Below, in pieces: positions 6,491-9,954 of a stretch of 9,954 nt of DNA. The stretch covers positions 1 to 9,954 of the forward strand of contig CAYNJT010000090.1 in NCBI GenBank assembly GCA_964397625.1, given 5' to 3'. The position numbers were made by a program, and so were the translations under genes. How positions within the stretch are numbered: the first letter of the stretch is position 1; the number at the start of each line of letters is the position of its first letter. This DNA comes from Leptolinea sp964397625 (GTDB taxonomy: Bacteria; Chloroflexota; Anaerolineae; Anaerolineales; Anaerolineaceae). Below the pieces are notes generated by a model, which did no database searches, was not told the origin of the DNA, and saw only the letters and a list, made by a program, of their open reading frames with translations.

Positions 6491-7837
6491 ATGAGATTTC
6501 AGCGAACCGTTCTAATTGCCGTCACCATCATTTGCCTGCTGCTTTCCGCCTGGATGCCGGCGGGAAATCCGGCGCCGTTGCCTGCTGACTGGTGCCAATG
6601 TGTTGTCTTTGTGCTAAATTTGCTGGGAATCCAACAGATTCCCGGAGAGTACTGGACAGCAGCATCTCTTGCTGTGCCGGATCAGGCTGGATTGACATGG
6701 ATGGATTATCAGGGATACAGAAGACGCCAGGATGTTGAACTCCCTGAAACCGGTGATCTGCTCGTATTAAACGGCGGAGCGGAAGTGATCACCGAACAAA
6801 CCTGGGGCGGGAGTGAACACCTGGTTCCTGTACAGGTGGACGCATGGGCCGGGCATCTTGGAATTGTTCTACGGGCAGATGAGGTCGAGAAGGATGGGAC
6901 AATATACTGGAAGATCCATTTACTCAGCGCGAATTGGGGCGTGAATTCTCATGCGCTGGGTGTTGTGGGTTCCTGTTTTAATGTGGATGAATCTTCGTTT
7001 TTGCTGCCTGTTGGATATAAGAAGGCAGCGTTCTTTTTTCCATCTGATCCCGCGAAGATGCGCGAAAGAATGGTCAACCGGGCTGCACGCTGGGCCAGGT
7101 TGAGTCTTCCACCAAACCCTAAAACCACCATGGATGGATTTCCAATCACTCCATTAGGATTCATCAGCCAGGCGCTTGACCCGATAGGTCCTCAACCCCT
7201 TGTGCCCGTTATTACAGATATCAATGGATCTCTGGTACCCATTCCGGCGGAAAATGCGATTCCTGGTGATATCCTGCTATTTGGCGAGAACGTTGACACG
7301 GGAATCGGGGTAGTCACTTCCATTACAAATGTGGATAGAGAGAAAACCTGGGGAGGGCAGGTCATTTACTTTTTACCCGGTGGACGGGCAAAAGGACCGG
7401 AAGATTGGAATCTGTCGTATCTTGCTGGAAAATGGTCTAAAGAATTCGGAGAGCCTGCGTTAGGCCATATCCGCTTTATGCGCTTCTCAAGAATCCCTTC
7501 ATATCCTGTGGTTACCCGGTTTGAGCTTCAGAGTGGAAACATCCCCCATAGTCTGGAATACTCCATTGAATGGATCAATGGCGGCGGGGAAACATTGTCC
7601 ATTCCAGCGCTTTCCCTGGCGATCTATGAACGTAAAGAATCAGGAGTGGATTCTGTCAGTCCGGTCGATACTATTAAGATCGATGATTTCTCGGAAATCA
7701 ATCCTGACGGTCGCGCTTCCTTCTCCGGTTCCATCGCGCCTCTCCCCACGGGCGACTATCAGATCTGGCTGCGTTACACAACGACGGATAACAAGACCAC
7801 CACGATCGCGCAGCTCAATGTGACTATTGGAGAATAG
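6491..7837 (+). CDS. Exported protein with tandem NlpC/P60-CHAP-like domains, the second degenerate
   Basis: The protein is not recognised by name and is probably an extracytoplasmic amidase or peptidoglycan-peptide hydrolase. It has 448 residues. A signal peptide covers about 1-24 (basic MRFQR, hydrophobic 7-21, no lipobox). Domain 1 (about 33-165) has DWCQCVVFVLNLLG (33-46) with candidate nucleophile C37 (or C35), TGDLLVL (87-93), and AGHLGIV (120-126) with candidate base H122, the usual order of Cys, GD and His in these families. Domain 2 (about 195-335) repeats the layout, with ARWARLSLPP, PLGFISQAL (221-229) where a Cys is expected, IPGDILLF (257-264), and TGIGVVTSI (270-278) where the His is expected; both catalytic positions are lost. 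The tail (340-446) looks like a beta-sandwich. No Shine-Dalgarno sequence is seen before the ATG. It diverges from the S49 operon across 83 bp, which suggests a shared envelope role. Confidence 0.8.
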   Translation: MRFQRTVLIAVTIICLLLSAWMPAGNPAPLPADWCQCVVFVLNLLGIQQIPGEYWTAASLAVPDQAGLTWMDYQGYRRRQDVELPETGDLLVLNGGAEVITEQTWGGSEHLVPVQVDAWAGHLGIVLRADEVEKDGTIYWKIHLLSANWGVNSHALGVVGSCFNVDESSFLLPVGYKKAAFFFPSDPAKMRERMVNRAARWARLSLPPNPKTTMDGFPITPLGFISQALDPIGPQPLVPVITDINGSLVPIPAENAIPGDILLFGENVDTGIGVVTSITNVDREKTWGGQVIYFLPGGRAKGPEDWNLSYLAGKWSKEFGEPALGHIRFMRFSRIPSYPVVTRFELQSGNIPHSLEYSIEWINGGGETLSIPALSLAIYERKESGVDSVSPVDTIKIDDFSEINPDGRASFSGSIAPLPTGDYQIWLRYTTTDNKTTTIAQLNVTIGE

Positions 7838-7843
7838 ACACGA

Positions 7844-8140
7844 TTATGGGAATATCTCTGTCAGGATGGGTTCATAAAAACATCGGCAGCCGTTTTCATG
7901 AGAGCACCCTTTTACGGGAAGCACGGGTATATCTTCTTTTTTATATGTGCCTTCCAACTTACGGCAAGCCGGACAGCAATCTGCTGAAACGGCCACACGA
8001 ATCACCTGAACCCGTGGATTCTCTCGATATTTCTTAAGCGCGGCAGCCTGTTCAGAGCAAGTTGACAATTCCGCTCCGCATCCGGGGCACAACGATGCTT
8101 CGTCAGATACCTGTGTATGGCAGTGGGAACAAGTTTGCAC
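7844..8140 (-). CDS. Small zinc-ribbon protein with a second C-terminal Cys cluster
   Basis: This 98-residue cytoplasmic protein has no signal peptide and is not recognised by name. Residues 4-21 form a zinc ribbon (C4-x2-C7 and C18-x2-C21, of the CPGCG type). After a short helical region (30-43), residues 46-92 carry a second cluster: DCCPACRKLEG (54-64), VLPVKGC (73-79) and GCRCFYEPI (84-92). Cysteines 56, 59, 79, 85 and 87 are all available. The pattern CPxC, then a Gly, then a LP..C....CRC ending resembles the C-terminal metal-binding motif of phage minor head (SPP1 gp7-like) proteins; that likeness is from memory. The start is GTG at 8140, with AAAGGAAG (8150-8157) upstream at a 9-nt spacing. 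It lies 44 nt after the receiver gene on the same strand, so the two may form an operon. Its stop is 6 nt from the stop of the converging gene. Confidence 0.8.
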   Translation of the reverse strand: MQTCSHCHTQVSDEASLCPGCGAELSTCSEQAAALKKYRENPRVQVIRVAVSADCCPACRKLEGTYKKEDIPVLPVKGCSHENGCRCFYEPILTEIFP

Positions 8141-8184
8141 AGTATTATTCTTCCTTTATAGATAATTTTACTATGCAAACTGGT

Positions 8185-8577
8185 TCAGATGGCAGCATGT
8201 GAAACAATCAATGGCCCGGTTTGTTGTACACGGGTGAATTTTCGGATGTAGGCATGCAAAATATTCTGCGAAACCGGTTTTACCAGGTAATCATCTGCGC
8301 CGGCATTAAGAACTTCGGCAATCATCTCGGGGGAATCCAGAGCGGAAAGAATCAGAATTGGGACAGTGTTATTCTGACGTATGGCTTTGCAGACCTGCCG
8401 GCCGTCCATTTCGGGCATCCAAAGGTCCAGTAAAATCAAATCCGGCTTGATCTTCCTGGCAATCTCAATTCCTTCTGCCGGGAAATTGGTTGAATAAACC
8501 TCAGCCGGGAATGATGCCAGTAAAATCTTGATCAGCTCAATTGAAGCTGGATCATCGTCAATAACTAAAATTCGCAA
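8185..8577 (-). CDS. Stand-alone response regulator receiver domain protein
   Basis: This is a phosphotransfer or signalling protein made of one CheY-like receiver domain and a short tail, with no DNA-binding or enzymatic output. The 130 residues carry the acidic pocket DDD (7-9-ish, IDDDP), phospho-acceptor D51 in LLDLWMPEMDG, switch S78 (ILSAL) and K100 in DDYLVKP; the switch aromatic position is Y97. The last 15 residues (116-130) are unlike an output domain. The start is TTG at 8577, chosen because GGAGG (8583-8587) lies 5 nt upstream and because the family begins exactly with RILVIDDD; the nearest upstream ATG is in another frame. No histidine kinase is encoded nearby, so the partner is elsewhere. 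The zinc-ribbon gene follows 44 nt downstream. Confidence 0.92.
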   Translation of the reverse strand: MRILVIDDDPASIELIKILLASFPAEVYSTNFPAEGIEIARKIKPDLILLDLWMPEMDGRQVCKAIRQNNTVPILILSALDSPEMIAEVLNAGADDYLVKPVSQNILHAYIRKFTRVQQTGPLIVSHAAI

Positions 8578-8582
8578 AAAAA

Positions 8583-8587
8583 CCTCC
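8583..8587 (-). promoter_or_regulatory. Ribosome binding site supporting a TTG start for the receiver gene
   Basis: On the - strand GGAGG is followed by five T residues and then TTG at 8577-8575. No ATG or GTG in the same frame lies at a usable distance, so the rare TTG start is well supported. Confidence 0.8.
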
Positions 8588-8689
8588 GCATAAATTCAAA
8601 TTTTATTATGCTGTTTATCCGGGCAATTTATCCTTTCAACTTCTTTACAGTCTGGCTCGAAATATTAATGACCAACTATATATGCCTTG

Positions 8690-8698
8690 TGGTAGAAT
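8690..8698 (+). promoter_or_regulatory. Possible extended -10 promoter of ppdK
   Basis: TGGTAGAAT gives a TGn extension and TAGAAT, five of six matches to TATAAT. The best -35-like match, ATGACC at 8668-8673, is weak and 19 bp away. Transcription would start near 8705, giving a leader of about 70 nt with no clear stem. The same TGGTA...GAAT look occurs before tdk. The 195-bp gap between the receiver gene and ppdK must hold both divergent promoters; I see no convincing - strand promoter in it. Confidence 0.4.
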
Positions 8699-8772
8699 AC
8701 TTTCTTTAAAGCGAATATTGCGATTTTTCCCCGGAAAATTGCATTAATTGTTATATCCCTCAGGAGGCACAC

Positions 8773-9954
8773 ATGGTTCAAAAGAAATGGGTTTATCTGT
8801 TCGATGAAGTTGAACAGGCTCAAAAATATTGCGGAGGCGACTGGGATAAAGTCCGTGGTTTACTGGGCGGCAAAGGCGCCAACCTTGCTGAAATGACCCG
8901 CATTAAACTGCCCGTTCCCCCCTTCTTCACCATCACTACAGAAGCCTGCAACGCTTATCAGCCAACCGGAAAGTTCCCGGAAGGAATGGAAGATCAGATG
9001 ATGGAAGCTCTGGCTGCCATTGAAAAGGCATCTGGGAAGAAGTTTGGCGATCCCAAGAATCCCCTTCTGGTTTCCTGTCGATCCGGCGCGAAATTCTCCA
9101 TGCCCGGTATGATGGATACTGTGCTCAACATCGGTTTAAATGACGAAACCGCCAAGGGCATGGTTGAGTTGACCAAGAATGAACGCTTTGTCTATGATTC
9201 CTATCGCCGCCTGATCCAGATGTTCGGTTCTGTTGTTCTCGGGCTGCCTGATGAAGCTTTCGAAGATGTTCTGGAAGACATGAAGAAGGAAAAAGGCGCC
9301 AAAGTTGATACTGACCTGGATGCTGCCGCCCTGAAAGAACTGGTAGAAAAATTCAAGGTTGTCACCAAAGCCCACAAGAAGGAATTCCCCCAGGATGTTA
9401 TGACCCAGTTGAAACTGGCCACGGAGGCCGTGTTCAAATCCTGGAACGGGAAGCGCGCTGTTGATTATCGCCGCGCCACCAACATCCCCGATGATCTCGG
9501 AACTGCCGTAAACATTGTGACCATGGTCTTCGGTAACATGGGTAATGACTCTGGTACCGGTGTGGCATTCACCCGTAATCCTGCGACCGGCGAACGCAAA
9601 CTCTACGGAGACTACCTCTTGAATGCCCAGGGTGAAGATGTTGTGGCCGGTATCCGCAACACTGAAAAGATTGAGAACCTTGGCAAAGACCTGAAACCTG
9701 CCTATGATCAATTCCTTGAGATCTGCAAAATTCTTGAAAAACATTACAAGAATATGCAGGACATGGAATTCACCATTGAACGCGGCCGCCTGTGGATGCT
9801 GCAGACCCGCGATGGTAAACGCACTGCCGCCGCCGCCATTAAGATCGCTTATGACATGGTCAACGAAGGCCTGATCACTAAAGAGGAAGCCATCCTCCGT
9901 GTGACCACAGACAATGTTGATTCCATGCTGCACCCGCAATTCGACCAGGAAGAC
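8773..9954 (+). CDS. ppdK: Pyruvate, phosphate dikinase (3' end cut by window)
   Basis: The enzyme interconverts pyruvate, ATP and phosphate with PEP, AMP and pyrophosphate; in anaerobic bacteria it can serve glycolysis or gluconeogenesis. Only 394 codons are visible, less than half of the usual length of about 880 residues, and the frame stays open to the window edge. The visible part is the N-terminal ATP-grasp nucleotide-binding domain: LLGGKGANLAEMTRI (28-42), SCRSGAKFSMPGMMDTVL (99-116), the MVFGNMGNDSGTGVAFTR stretch (251-268), and RGRLWMLQTRDGKR (337-350), all characteristic of this family. The phosphohistidine domain and the C-terminal PEP/pyruvate barrel lie outside. AGGAGG (8762-8767) sits 5 nt before the ATG. 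The family call is firm over PEP synthase because of the SGAKFSMPGMMDT and GNMGNDSGTGVAFTR motifs. Confidence 0.96.
   Translation, partial: MVQKKWVYLFDEVEQAQKYCGGDWDKVRGLLGGKGANLAEMTRIKLPVPPFFTITTEACNAYQPTGKFPEGMEDQMMEALAAIEKASGKKFGDPKNPLLVSCRSGAKFSMPGMMDTVLNIGLNDETAKGMVELTKNERFVYDSYRRLIQMFGSVVLGLPDEAFEDVLEDMKKEKGAKVDTDLDAAALKELVEKFKVVTKAHKKEFPQDVMTQLKLATEAVFKSWNGKRAVDYRRATNIPDDLGTAVNIVTMVFGNMGNDSGTGVAFTRNPATGERKLYGDYLLNAQGEDVVAGIRNTEKIENLGKDLKPAYDQFLEICKILEKHYKNMQDMEFTIERGRLWMLQTRDGKRTAAAAIKIAYDMVNEGLITKEEAILRVTTDNVDSMLHPQFDQED

Noticed and set aside
7846..8037. A 63-codon + strand open frame after the exported hydrolase-like gene
   Set aside because: It is antisense to the zinc-ribbon gene, whose Cys pattern is clearly coding, and it has no homology that I can recognise.
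8714..8740. Short near-palindromes (GCGAATATTGCG and TTTTCCCCGGAAAA) in the ppdK leader
   Set aside because: The arms are imperfect or the loop is too short for a stable hairpin; no riboswitch or operator can be supported.
9136..9939. A 267-codon open frame on the - strand inside ppdK
   Set aside because: It lies wholly antisense to a highly conserved enzyme, has no Shine-Dalgarno sequence or family motif, and arises from the codon bias of ppdK.

Overview
The window looks like a piece of a bacterial chromosome. The gene content and protein style suggest the Chloroflexota, most likely an Anaerolineae-type organism. The hints are a C+-type ribosomal protein L31 with an RNA polymerase alpha-CTD-like tail, an S49 peptidase coupled to a DUF4350-like membrane protein, and pyruvate, phosphate dikinase. 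That placement is inference from memory of such genomes and was not tested. No tRNA, rRNA, CRISPR array, insertion sequence or prophage is visible.

Layout, left to right. (1) The 3' part of rpmE (L31) on the + strand runs in from the left edge and ends at a perfect 12-bp stem terminator. (2) A compact + strand operon follows: thymidine kinase (tdk), hypoxanthine phosphoribosyltransferase (hpt), a tRNA nucleotidyltransferase/poly(A) polymerase-family protein with an HD domain, and an alpha/beta hydrolase. The last two genes overlap by 8 nt. (3) Converging on it from the - strand is a two-gene operon: a membrane-anchored SppA/S49 signal-peptide-peptidase-like protease, then a membrane-anchored DUF4350-like protein. 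The two overlap by 4 nt (ATGA). (4) Diverging from the protease gene, on the + strand, is an exported protein with one intact-looking NlpC/P60-CHAP-like Cys/His domain and a second, apparently degenerate copy. (5) On the - strand, converging on that gene, are a stand-alone receiver domain (TTG start) and a small two-cluster zinc-ribbon protein. (6) The window ends in the first 394 codons of ppdK on the + strand.

Functionally, the tdk operon combines nucleotide salvage (thymidine, hypoxanthine/guanine) with tRNA 3'-end maintenance. The central block is an envelope module: an intramembrane or membrane-surface protease, a partner with a large exported sensor-like domain, and a divergently transcribed cell-wall-hydrolase-like protein. 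The right end is central carbon metabolism (PEP-pyruvate interconversion). Most of the window is ordinary housekeeping DNA. The features that stand out are the L31-alphaCTD fusion, the tandem hydrolase with one dead domain, the protease/DUF4350 pair, and the zinc-ribbon protein with a C-terminal Cys cluster resembling the one in phage head-morphogenesis proteins. No clearly new multi-gene system is evident.
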